From JAVEVH01 sp964430365 (lineage in GTDB: Bacteria; Patescibacteriota; Dojkabacteria; SC72), in assembly GCA_964430365.1 (NCBI GenBank), contig CAYSEU010000039.1, positions 1 through 7,101 of the forward strand: a stretch of DNA of 7,101 nucleotides. The letters run 5' to 3'. The number at the start of each line of letters is the position of its first letter. The first letter of the stretch is position 1. A program made the position numbers and the translations under genes. Shown here one piece after another: positions 1-6,386 of the stretch. The notes under the pieces are model-generated. The model was not told the origin of the DNA. It worked only from the letters and a program-made list of their open reading frames with translations, and did not search any database.

Positions 1-33
1 GTAAAGAACTATTAAATTTTAACTTTAAAGAAT

Positions 34-1176
34 ATGGCAATGACGTCAGAGTTAGTTGCGGCCATAAATCAGATAGCTGCAGAGAGAGGAATAGATAAGG
101 AGGAAGTTTTTAAAGCGCTAGAGTCCGCTATATTAAGTGCTGTTAAGAAAGAAAAATATGGTAAGGTCGAGAGAGAGTATGACGAAGATGAAGAAGAGAA
201 AGAGGGAAGTAATTTGGCTGTAGAGGTTGATAGGGAGAGTGGAGAGTTTAAGCTTTTTGCAGTAAAAATTGTTGTAGAGAAAGTAGAAGATAATGAGAAA
301 GAGATTGCTCTTAGTGAGGCAGAACTAATATCTCCAAGTGTTGAGATAGGGGACTCTATTGAAATAGAAATGCCTTCTGATGATTTGGGTAGAATTGCGA
401 CCCAAACAGCAAAGCAGGTACTTTTACAAAAGATAAGGGAATCTGAAAAAGATGCAGTTATTAGTGAATTTAGTGATAAGGTTGGAGAGGTGTATACCGC
501 TTTAATGCAAAGAATGCAAAAGGGTATGGCAGTTATGGAGATAGGGAAAGCTACTGCATATATGCCACAAGAGGAACAAATCTCTAACGAATTCTATAGG
601 GTCGGAGAAAGATACAAAGTATTACTTAAAAGTATTGAAGATTCTCAGGTAATTGTATCTAGAGCAGATCCTAAGTTTCTAATAGAGCTTTTTAAATTAG
701 AAGTACCTGAGATAGAGTCTGGTGTAGTTGAGATAAAGGCAGTAGCAAGGGAAGCAGGTTCTAGAAGTAAGATAGCGGTTGTATCTCATCAAGATGGTAT
801 TGACCCAATTGGTTCCTGTGTTGGTCAAAGAGGTATTCGTATAGCGAATATAATGAATGAATTAGGTGAGGAAAAGATTGATATAATAGAGTGGGATGAA
901 GAGATGGAGACCTTTGTAGCTAATGCTCTAAGTCCAGCAAAGGTAGATTCTGTTAAAATTAAAGATGAGACTGCAACAGTAGTATCTCCTACAGATCAAC
1001 TTTCCCTAGCTATTGGTAGAGAGGGTCAAAATGTTAGATTAGCATGGAAGTTAACTGGTATTAAAATAGATATTGAGGGTCCAGAGGGAGAGGTAGTTAA
1101 ACCTGAAGTTAAAGATGCAGTAGAGGAGTACGCTGAGCAAACCGAAGAAGAGGTTGTAGCTGATAAAGAGGAATAA
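34..1176 (+). CDS. nusA: Transcription termination/antitermination factor NusA
   Basis: NusA binds RNA polymerase and nascent RNA in the cytoplasm and modulates pausing, termination and antitermination. The 380-residue product shows the family order: an N-terminal polymerase-binding domain (about 1-135, with an acidic stretch near 50-57), an S1 domain (about 143-210), KH1 (about 215-290, with the signature DPIGSCVGQRGIRI at 257-270), KH2 (about 295-350, with GREGQNVRLAW at 328-338), and a short acidic tail. The C-terminal acidic AR repeats of E. coli NusA are absent, as in many bacteria. Two starts are possible, ATG 34 and ATG 40. The second gives MTSEL, closer to usual NusA N-termini; neither has a clear Shine-Dalgarno sequence. 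infB follows after 32 bases, the conserved order. The upstream gene and promoter lie outside the window. Identity is secure; only the exact start is open. Confidence 0.96.
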   Translation: MAMTSELVAAINQIAAERGIDKEEVFKALESAILSAVKKEKYGKVEREYDEDEEEKEGSNLAVEVDRESGEFKLFAVKIVVEKVEDNEKEIALSEAELISPSVEIGDSIEIEMPSDDLGRIATQTAKQVLLQKIRESEKDAVISEFSDKVGEVYTALMQRMQKGMAVMEIGKATAYMPQEEQISNEFYRVGERYKVLLKSIEDSQVIVSRADPKFLIELFKLEVPEIESGVVEIKAVAREAGSRSKIAVVSHQDGIDPIGSCVGQRGIRIANIMNELGEEKIDIIEWDEEMETFVANALSPAKVDSVKIKDETATVVSPTDQLSLAIGREGQNVRLAWKLTGIKIDIEGPEGEVVKPEVKDAVEEYAEQTEEEVVADKEE

Positions 1177-1208
1177 AAGATTAATATAATGAGAAGAAAT
1201 ACTCTTAC

Positions 1209-2771
1209 ATGGTTAAGAAAGATACAAAACAAAATGTATATGTTCAAAGTAGGGTTCCAATTGTTGCAATATTGGGTCATGTTGATCATGGAAAGACTAC
1301 AATTCTCGACTATATTAGAAAGAGTCATGTTCAAAGCTGTGAAGCAGGTGGTATAACTCAAAAGATATCTGTATTTACCGTTTCTCCTAATGGTGATCAT
1401 ACTAAGCAGATTACCTTTGTAGATACTCCGGGTCATGAAGCATTTGATTTAATGAGAACAAGAGGTGGTATTGTTGCTGATATTGTACTACTTGTAGTTG
1501 CTGCAAATGATGGAGTTAAACCTCAGACTATTGAATCTATTGAGATTATAAAGAATTCATCTGCTAAACCTATCGTAGTTATCAACAAAGTTGATTTACC
1601 TGATACTGATTTAGCTAAGATTAAAAGGGATTTAGTAAATAATGGGTTGTTAATAGAAGGTATGGGTGGAAACATTCCCGTTATTGAGGTCTCTGGTAAA
1701 ACAGGAAAGGGTATAAATGAACTCTTGGATTTAATAAACTTAGTGGCAGATGTAGAAGGTTTACAACAAAGAGGAGATTTACCTAAGGGTGTAGCTGCTA
1801 AAGCATATGTATTGGAATCTGTAAAAGACAAGACCAGAGGAAATGTTTCTACCTTAGTATTGGTGAATGGAGATTTGTGTAAGGGTTCATGGTTAGGATA
1901 CAAAAAGGATGGGGAATTTCTCATTGAAAAAGTAAAGGGCATTATCTCTGAAGAGGGTGAAAATATCTGTGACCTATCATGTGGTTGTGGAGGTAAAATA
2001 ATTGGTATATCTAACCTAATACCTCTTGGTAGTGAGGTATATATACTTCAGGAGAATAGTAAGAAGTTACTCTCTTCCTTGTACAAGGAAGAAATTAAAG
2101 AGTTAGAAGAGATGAGCATTGTGGAGGATGATAATTTTAGTGCAATATTTGACGAAGAGCAAAGTGATGGTGATACAGAGTTGAATGTAATAGTTAAGAG
2201 CTCTTCACAGGGATCTTTAGAAGCATTAAAGAACTCCTTGTCTAAAGTAAAAAAAGATGGATATAGTGTTAATATTGTATCAGAGGGTGTAGGAGATATA
2301 TCTAATAAGGATATTGATATGGCTAAGCTCTCTAAGGCAATTCTTTTAGGTTTTGAAGTAGGTTTAGAGAAGGGTACGGAGGATTTAGCTAAAAAAAGTG
2401 GTGTATTAGTAAGGACATATTCGATAATATATAAGCTAATAGAAGAGATAGAAGATGCCCTAGATATGCTCTCTACCCCAGCGCATCAGGAGGAAGAGAT
2501 AGGTAATGCTATCATTAAAATGATGTTTACTCTTTCTGATGGTTCTAAGGTTTTAGGCTCTAGAGTAAAGGATGGAATACTTAAAAGAGATTGTAAAATA
2601 TATGTGGTTAGAAATGATGAAGTATTAGTAGAGGGGAAGATACATTCACTAAGAAAAGGTAAGGAAACAGTAACTGAGGTTAAACAGGGAGAAGATTGTG
2701 GGGTTATACTTGATATCGATGTAGAAGCTAACGAGGGTGATGAGCTGTATTGTTATAAGGTTTCTCGATAG
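1209..2771 (+). CDS. infB: Translation initiation factor IF-2, short form
   Basis: IF2 is the GTPase that delivers initiator fMet-tRNA to the 30S subunit and promotes 50S joining. The G domain starts almost at the N-terminus: G1 GHVDHGKT (23-30), switch I GGITQKIS (47-54, Thr50), G3 DTPGHEAF (72-79), G4 NKVD (126-129) and a G5-like SGKTGKG (162-168). Next come the beta-barrel domain II (about 193-285), domain III (about 322-425) and the C-terminal fMet-tRNA-binding domain IV (about 435-520), whose EDCG at 495-498 matches the usual ECG motif. At 520 residues it lacks the long N-terminal extension and IF2_N modules found in E. coli (890 residues). This looks like a native short form, since the G domain is complete and nusA ends only 32 bases upstream. 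Cys254, Cys258 and Cys260 in domain II are an unusual cluster. ATG 1209 has no good ribosome binding site. Stop codon is TAG. Confidence 0.96.
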   Translation: MVKKDTKQNVYVQSRVPIVAILGHVDHGKTTILDYIRKSHVQSCEAGGITQKISVFTVSPNGDHTKQITFVDTPGHEAFDLMRTRGGIVADIVLLVVAANDGVKPQTIESIEIIKNSSAKPIVVINKVDLPDTDLAKIKRDLVNNGLLIEGMGGNIPVIEVSGKTGKGINELLDLINLVADVEGLQQRGDLPKGVAAKAYVLESVKDKTRGNVSTLVLVNGDLCKGSWLGYKKDGEFLIEKVKGIISEEGENICDLSCGCGGKIIGISNLIPLGSEVYILQENSKKLLSSLYKEEIKELEEMSIVEDDNFSAIFDEEQSDGDTELNVIVKSSSQGSLEALKNSLSKVKKDGYSVNIVSEGVGDISNKDIDMAKLSKAILLGFEVGLEKGTEDLAKKSGVLVRTYSIIYKLIEEIEDALDMLSTPAHQEEEIGNAIIKMMFTLSDGSKVLGSRVKDGILKRDCKIYVVRNDEVLVEGKIHSLRKGKETVTEVKQGEDCGVILDIDVEANEGDELYCYKVSR

Positions 2772-2778
2772 TAAGTAG

Positions 2779-2807
2779 TTGACACAAATCCTATAAAAGT
2801 ATAAAAT
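2779..2807 (+). promoter_or_regulatory. Sigma-70-type promoter for rpsO
   Basis: A perfect -35 box TTGACA (2779-2784) is followed by a 17-base spacer and a -10 box TAAAAT (2802-2807). This is near-consensus for the housekeeping sigma factor. It starts 8 bases after the infB stop, so transcription should begin near 2814 and leave a leader of about 55 bases before the rpsO ATG. No terminator is visible between infB and rpsO, so rpsO probably also receives readthrough from nusA-infB. Transcription itself is not shown; the call rests on box match and spacing. Confidence 0.8.
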
Positions 2808-2841
2808 GGGCTTTGTATTGCTATTTAGTATTGTCAAAATC

Positions 2842-2869
2842 AATATATGATGTTAATCTAGTATATATT
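2842..2869 (+). promoter_or_regulatory. Possible weak hairpin in the rpsO leader
   Basis: AATATAT (2842-2848) is complementary to ATATATT (2863-2869), whose last base abuts the rpsO ATG at 2870. If it folds, the start codon would sit at the foot of a 7-bp stem with a 14-base loop. Known: S15 represses its own translation by binding leader structures in several bacteria, using unrelated folds. Seen: only an all-AT pairing, which can arise by chance in DNA this AT-rich. No G-C pairs or pseudoknot could be identified. Confidence 0.25.
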
Positions 2870-3133
2870 ATGGCCTTAAATAAAGACGAAAAACAAAAAG
2901 TAGTAGAGATGTTTGCCCTCCATGAGGGTGATACTGGTTCTCCAGAGGTACAGATAGCTATGCTCACTGCCGAGATTGAAAGATTAAGTGAACATCTTAA
3001 AGATCATAAAAAGGATAATCATTCTAGAAAAGGTTTACTTCAAAAGGTAGGAAAGAGAAGAAGACTTCTCCAATACCTCCAAAATAATGAACCTGAAAGA
3101 TATGAGACTTTTTCTAAGAAAATAAAGATTTAA
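2870..3133 (+). CDS. rpsO: 30S ribosomal protein uS15
   Basis: This protein of the small-subunit platform binds 16S rRNA helices 20-22 early in assembly and forms an inter-subunit bridge. The 87-residue product matches the usual length of about 89 and carries family hallmarks: the N-terminal helix, GDTGSPEVQIA (20-30), HLKDHKKDNHSRKGLL (42-57, rRNA-contacting) and GKRRRLLQYL (61-70). The reading frame is open back to a TTG at 2813, but those 19 extra codons (MYCYLVLSKS...) have no place in S15 and would run through the promoter's expected start site. ATG 2870 gives the canonical MALNKDEKQ. No Shine-Dalgarno sequence precedes it; the upstream bases are nearly all A and T. The gene has its own promoter upstream and a probable terminator directly after its TAA, with pnp next, the conserved rpsO-pnp pairing. 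Confidence 0.97.
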   Translation: MALNKDEKQKVVEMFALHEGDTGSPEVQIAMLTAEIERLSEHLKDHKKDNHSRKGLLQKVGKRRRLLQYLQNNEPERYETFSKKIKI

Positions 3134-3136
3134 TCT

Positions 3137-3161
3137 GGTTTAATATATAAACCTTTCTTTT
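3137..3161 (+). terminator. Probable intrinsic terminator or attenuator after rpsO
   Basis: GGTTTA (3137-3142) pairs perfectly with TAAACC (3148-3153) around a 5-base loop, followed at once by the T-rich run TTTCTTTTTCTT. It begins 4 bases after the rpsO stop codon. The stem is only 6 bp with two G-C pairs, so termination is likely partial and some readthrough into pnp is expected. In E. coli the rpsO-pnp gap likewise holds an attenuator; applying that comparison here is inference. Confidence 0.6.
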
Positions 3162-3172
3162 TCTTCTCTCTC

Positions 3173-3200
3173 TTGATATAACTACTAAGTTATATATTTT
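3173..3200 (+). promoter_or_regulatory. Candidate pnp promoter
   Basis: TTGATA (3173-3178, five of six matches to the -35 consensus) is followed after 16 bases by TATTTT (3195-3200, a poor -10). Other -10 choices in this AT-rich stretch give worse spacing. A promoter is expected, since a terminator precedes pnp, but the exact boxes are a guess. The element overlaps the inverted repeat at 3176-3195. Confidence 0.3.
3176..3195 (+). repeat. Perfect 8-bp inverted repeat between rpsO and pnp
   Basis: ATATAACT (3176-3183) and AGTTATAT (3188-3195) are exact complements around the loop ACTA, followed by ATTTTTG. As RNA it would be a second, AT-rich, terminator-like hairpin 22 bases past the first. 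As DNA it could be an operator over the candidate pnp promoter. In E. coli a hairpin in the pnp leader is cut by RNase III and is the basis of PNPase autoregulation; whether this hairpin plays such a part cannot be told from the sequence. Confidence 0.45.
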
Positions 3201-3230
3201 TGTTGTATTTAATATTTTTAAACTTAATTT

Positions 3231-5334
3231 ATGTTGTTTAATCATAAAATTTATGAATTTGAGATAGGAGGGAGAAAATGTTCTTTCGAGACAGGAAAAC
3301 TTGCTCTTAGATCAGAGAGTGCGATAATCGCACGAATGGGTGATACTTGTAGAGGTTAATGTTAATACTGCTAAAGCAAGGCAGGAGAATGATTACTTCC
3401 CAATGTCTGTTGAATATATAGAAAGATTCTATGCTTCAGGTAAGATAAGTGGTTCTAGATTTGTAAAAATTGAGAGATTCCCCAGTGATGATGCTGTATT
3501 AAAAGCGAGAATGATAGATAGGGCATTACGTTCGAGATTTCCCGATGACTATAGAGATGAGTTAAGTCTAATTGTAACTGTGATGTCATATGATGAGGAG
3601 AATGATCCTGTTCTTTTAGCTATTAATGCTGCTTCTGTAGCCTTGATGAATTCACAGGCTCCATTTGATGGCCCTATTTCTGGTGTAAGAATGGGTATGG
3701 AGGAAAATACTATTAAACCAATTTACAAGAGTATAGAGGATGTCGATTTAGTAGATAAGATGAACTATGTAGTTGGTGGAGATGGGAAAGTTTTCACTAT
3801 GATAGATGCGGGTTGTTTTGAGATACCTGAGGAAGATGTTCTAAAAGCTATGGAGATGAGTTTAGATGAAATGAAGCTTTGGATAGATGCTCAAAATGCA
3901 TTTATTAAGACTTTGGAAAAGAAGGATAAGGCATATACATCCTTTGCTGTAAGTGAAGATTTACTTAAAGATATATCAGAATTTTTAGGAGGTAGACTCT
4001 TAGAAAATCTTTTAGCAGGTGATAAGGAGAAGCATGAAGTAACTAAGGAAGAAGTCTTTAAAAAGTTTGAGGGTAAATATACAAAGGTGTTAATGAGTGA
4101 AGCATATGAGAAGTTACTCAAGAAGAGTATGAGAAAGTATGTTGCTGAAAAGAGTAAGAGGGTTGATAACAGAGATTTTGATGAAGTAAGAGAGATGGCA
4201 GCAGAGGTAGACCTACTTCCTAGAGTACACGGTTCTGCACTCTTTACTAGAGGTGTTACACAAGTCCTCTCTATAGCTACATTAGGAACTCTTAAGGATG
4301 CTAAATTAGTAGATGATATGTTAGGTGAAAAAGAGAAAAGATATATGCATTACTACAATGACTTACCATTTGCATATGGAGATGCAGATAGGGTTAGGTT
4401 AAACCCAAGTAGGAGAGCAATAGGGCACGGTATGTTAGCTGAGAAAGCATTAATACCTGTAATTCCATCTGTTGATGATTTCCCATATACAATATTAGTA
4501 ATGTCTGAAATACAAGGTGAGAATGGATCTAGCTCTATGGCTTCTGCATGTGGTTCTACACTGGCATTAATGGCAGCAGGTGTTCCAATTAGAAAAATGG
4601 TTGGAGGTATTGCTTGTGGCTTAGTTAACGAAAATAATGGGAAATTCCATATATTAACAGATATGCAAGGAGTAGAAGACTTCTACGGTGATATGGATTT
4701 TAAAGTAACGGGCACAAGAGATGGTATTACTGCAGTACAGATGGATAATAAAATGAGTGGTTTAACAATGGAGATTGTTAAGGAGACATTTGCAAAATCT
4801 AAAGTAGCTAGAATGAAAGTCATAGATACAATGGAAGAAGCAATGAAAGAGTCAAGAAGTGAGTTATCTAAATTCGCACCTAAGGTTGTAAGAGCACATA
4901 TTCCTCTAGAAAAGATTGGTGAACTTATTGGTCCAGGAGGTAAAAATATTAGAGAACTAACCGAAGACACTGGTGCAGAGATTACTGTAGAGGAGGATGG
5001 TTCAGTAAATATATATGCTATGGAACAGGAGGCTATAGATAAGGCGTTGAAATATATTAAAGGGTTATCTTTTGTTCCAGAGGTAGGGCAAGTTTACGAA
5101 GGTAAAGTAGCTACCATAATGGAGTATGGTGCATTCGTAGATATAGCTCCTGGTATATCTGGTCTAGTACATGTTTCAGAGATTACAAATGATTTTGTAA
5201 AAGATGTAAGAAAATTCCTTAAGGAGGGAGATATAGTCAAGGTAAAGCTTGTATCTAAGGAAAGAGATGGTAAATTGAAACTAAGTATAAAGCAGGTAGA
5301 AGATAAGCCTAAGGAAGAGATAGCCAAGGAGTAA
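3231..5334 (+). CDS. pnp: Polyribonucleotide nucleotidyltransferase (PNPase), with an apparent frameshift near its N-terminus
   Basis: PNPase degrades RNA 3' to 5' using phosphate, releasing nucleoside diphosphates. The frame from ATG 3231 encodes the conserved start (EFEIGGRKC, ETGKLALRSESA, ARMGDTC) and then meets TAA at 3357. The frame shifted by +1 continues with VEVNVNTAKARQENDYFP and runs to 5334. Counting residues from GTG 3340: first RNase PH domain about 1-190, helical linker about 190-275, catalytic RNase PH domain about 285-505, KH about 520-575 (GPGG 531-534) and S1 about 583-650. Catalytic residues are present: NGSSSMASACG (395-405), Asp447, Asp453 and Lys455, matching E. coli Asp486, Asp492 and Lys494. 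Joined length is about 700 residues; E. coli has 711. GTG 3340 as a start would delete conserved strands and has no ribosome site. ATG 3231 also lacks a Shine-Dalgarno sequence. An assembly error is the likeliest cause, given how well the rest is conserved. Confidence 0.88.
3345..3358 (+). other. Frameshift site in pnp
   Basis: ACT TGT AGA GGT TAA is read in the frame of ATG 3231, while GTA GAG GTT AAT is read in the frame of the PNPase body; both overlap here. Inserting two bases (TTGT to TTGTGT) would give GDTCVEVNVNT, leaving 19 residues from GDT to the DYFP motif, as I recall for Bacillus PNPase. Removing one T would give GDTVEVNVNT with 18. A 2-base loss of one GT unit therefore fits best. 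No long homopolymer is present. Confidence 0.75.
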
Positions 5335-5342
5335 GTAATATT

Positions 5343-5370
5343 AAATAGGGGATTACTCCCCTATTTTTTT
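5343..5370 (+). terminator. Intrinsic terminator of pnp, shared with the convergent methyltransferase gene
   Basis: AAATAGGGGA (5343-5352) pairs perfectly with TCCCCTATTT (5357-5366) around the loop TTAC. A T run spanning 5364-5370 closes it, which is a strong rho-independent terminator for pnp, 8 bases after its stop. On the - strand the same hairpin is followed by TTTAATATTACTT, a weaker U-tract, so it may also end the methyltransferase transcript. The TAG stop of that gene (5363-5361) lies in the 3' arm, and its two final Lys codons supply the T run. Confidence 0.88.
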
Positions 5371-6386
5371 ACTATCTTAGCAATATAAAAGCCCATCATT
5401 TCTGAAGAAGGTAATATTCTAATACTCTTTTTAACAGAAGGATCGTAATCCTTTCCACTCCAGTGTGTAATACCAGGAGATGTAAATTTCTTAAACTGCT
5501 TAAATAGATTACTATTTACTAAATCAAGTTCTACTACCTGAGCATTCTTATGTCTTTTTAGGAGTGATGTAACCACTGCTTCATTCTCTTCAGGTTCTAA
5601 AGTACATGTAGAGTAAACTAGTGTACCACCTGTTTTTAATGTAATAAAAGCAGACTCTATTAACTCCTCTTGTACCATAGATAAACTCTTTATCTTTTTT
5701 ATGCTCCAGAATCTCAAAGGCTTAGGTCCTCTCATATATATTCTTCCCTCTCCACTACATGGGGCATCTAAAAGTACTTTATCGAAATAGTCTGGGTATT
5801 TCTTACCAAAATCTCTTCCGTCACTTAGTGTAATTTTAGTATTCTCTGCTCCAAACTGTTCTATTACATTACGAAGTGAATTGGTTCTACTTACCTCTAA
5901 TTCATTAGCCATTATAATAGCTTTGTTATTCGTTAAATCAGCAATATGAGTAGTTTTACTACCTGGTGCAGAACACATATCTAGTACCTTATCTTTAGGT
6001 TTAGCATCTAATATTAATGCAGCTAATATACTAGAGAGATCTTGTATGTAAAAAAGACCATGTCTATACTCTTCTATTTGAGAAATCTCTGCCTTATCCT
6101 TATTATTTACAAAGTATGTATTAGGAGACCAAAGTATACTCTCTAATTCATATCCTCTAGATTTAAGCATTTTGTAAGTCTCTTTTACATCCCCTCTTAA
6201 ACCATTTAAACGGATTGTAGTTCTAGCTCTTTGATTAAAGATATTTAATACCCTCTCTTTAGGTATTCTTAGTATACTAGCCATTCTAGAAATGAATACA
6301 TCATCTTTAGTAAAATACTTCTCAGGAGTATTAGGATTAAAATCCCTTGGTTTTTTATAGTTATTTCTTACTCTCTTTCTTCCCAT
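5361..6386 (-). CDS. NOL1/NOP2/Sun-family RNA cytosine-C5 methyltransferase
   Basis: This is a SAM-dependent enzyme that makes 5-methylcytosine in RNA, in bacteria usually 16S rRNA (RsmB, RsmF). The 341-residue product has an N-terminal RNA-binding part (about 25-110, with TTIRLNGLRGD at 56-66) and a Rossmann methyltransferase fold: motif I DMCSAPGSKTTH (136-147, SAM binding), motif IV DAPCSGEG (207-214, Cys210, release) and motif VI STCTLEPEENE (259-269, Cys261, the expected nucleophile). The closing MGFYIAKI (330-337... region 330-338) fits the family's GFF-AK ending. Both catalytic cysteines are intact. It lacks the NusB-like domain of RsmB and the long C-terminal extension of RsmF, so the exact target is uncertain and no symbol is given. 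ATG 6386-6384 overlaps the rsmE stop by one base (TAATG) and has a good ribosome site, so the two are probably translationally coupled. Stop codon is TAG, inside the shared terminator. Confidence 0.9.
   Translation of the reverse strand: MGRKRVRNNYKKPRDFNPNTPEKYFTKDDVFISRMASILRIPKERVLNIFNQRARTTIRLNGLRGDVKETYKMLKSRGYELESILWSPNTYFVNNKDKAEISQIEEYRHGLFYIQDLSSILAALILDAKPKDKVLDMCSAPGSKTTHIADLTNNKAIIMANELEVSRTNSLRNVIEQFGAENTKITLSDGRDFGKKYPDYFDKVLLDAPCSGEGRIYMRGPKPLRFWSIKKIKSLSMVQEELIESAFITLKTGGTLVYSTCTLEPEENEAVVTSLLKRHKNAQVVELDLVNSNLFKQFKKFTSPGITHWSGKDYDPSVKKSIRILPSSEMMGFYIAKIVKK

Noticed and set aside
1..33. Tail of an upstream gene ending at TAA 13-15, or an overlapping frame from base 3
   Set aside because: Only 4 to about 40 codons are visible and none resembles RimP or another expected neighbour; nothing can be supported.
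2813..2869. N-terminal extension of S15 from TTG 2813
   Set aside because: The extra 19 residues do not resemble S15 and would begin at the predicted transcription start; ATG 2870 gives the canonical N-terminus.
3266..3310. AGGAGGG followed 5 bases later by ATG 3278, a textbook ribosome site opening a 10-codon reading frame
   Set aside because: It lies inside the PNPase N-terminal coding sequence, where the same bases encode EIGGRKC, in a third frame unrelated to either PNPase frame. Likely coincidence, though a decoy initiation site cannot be excluded.
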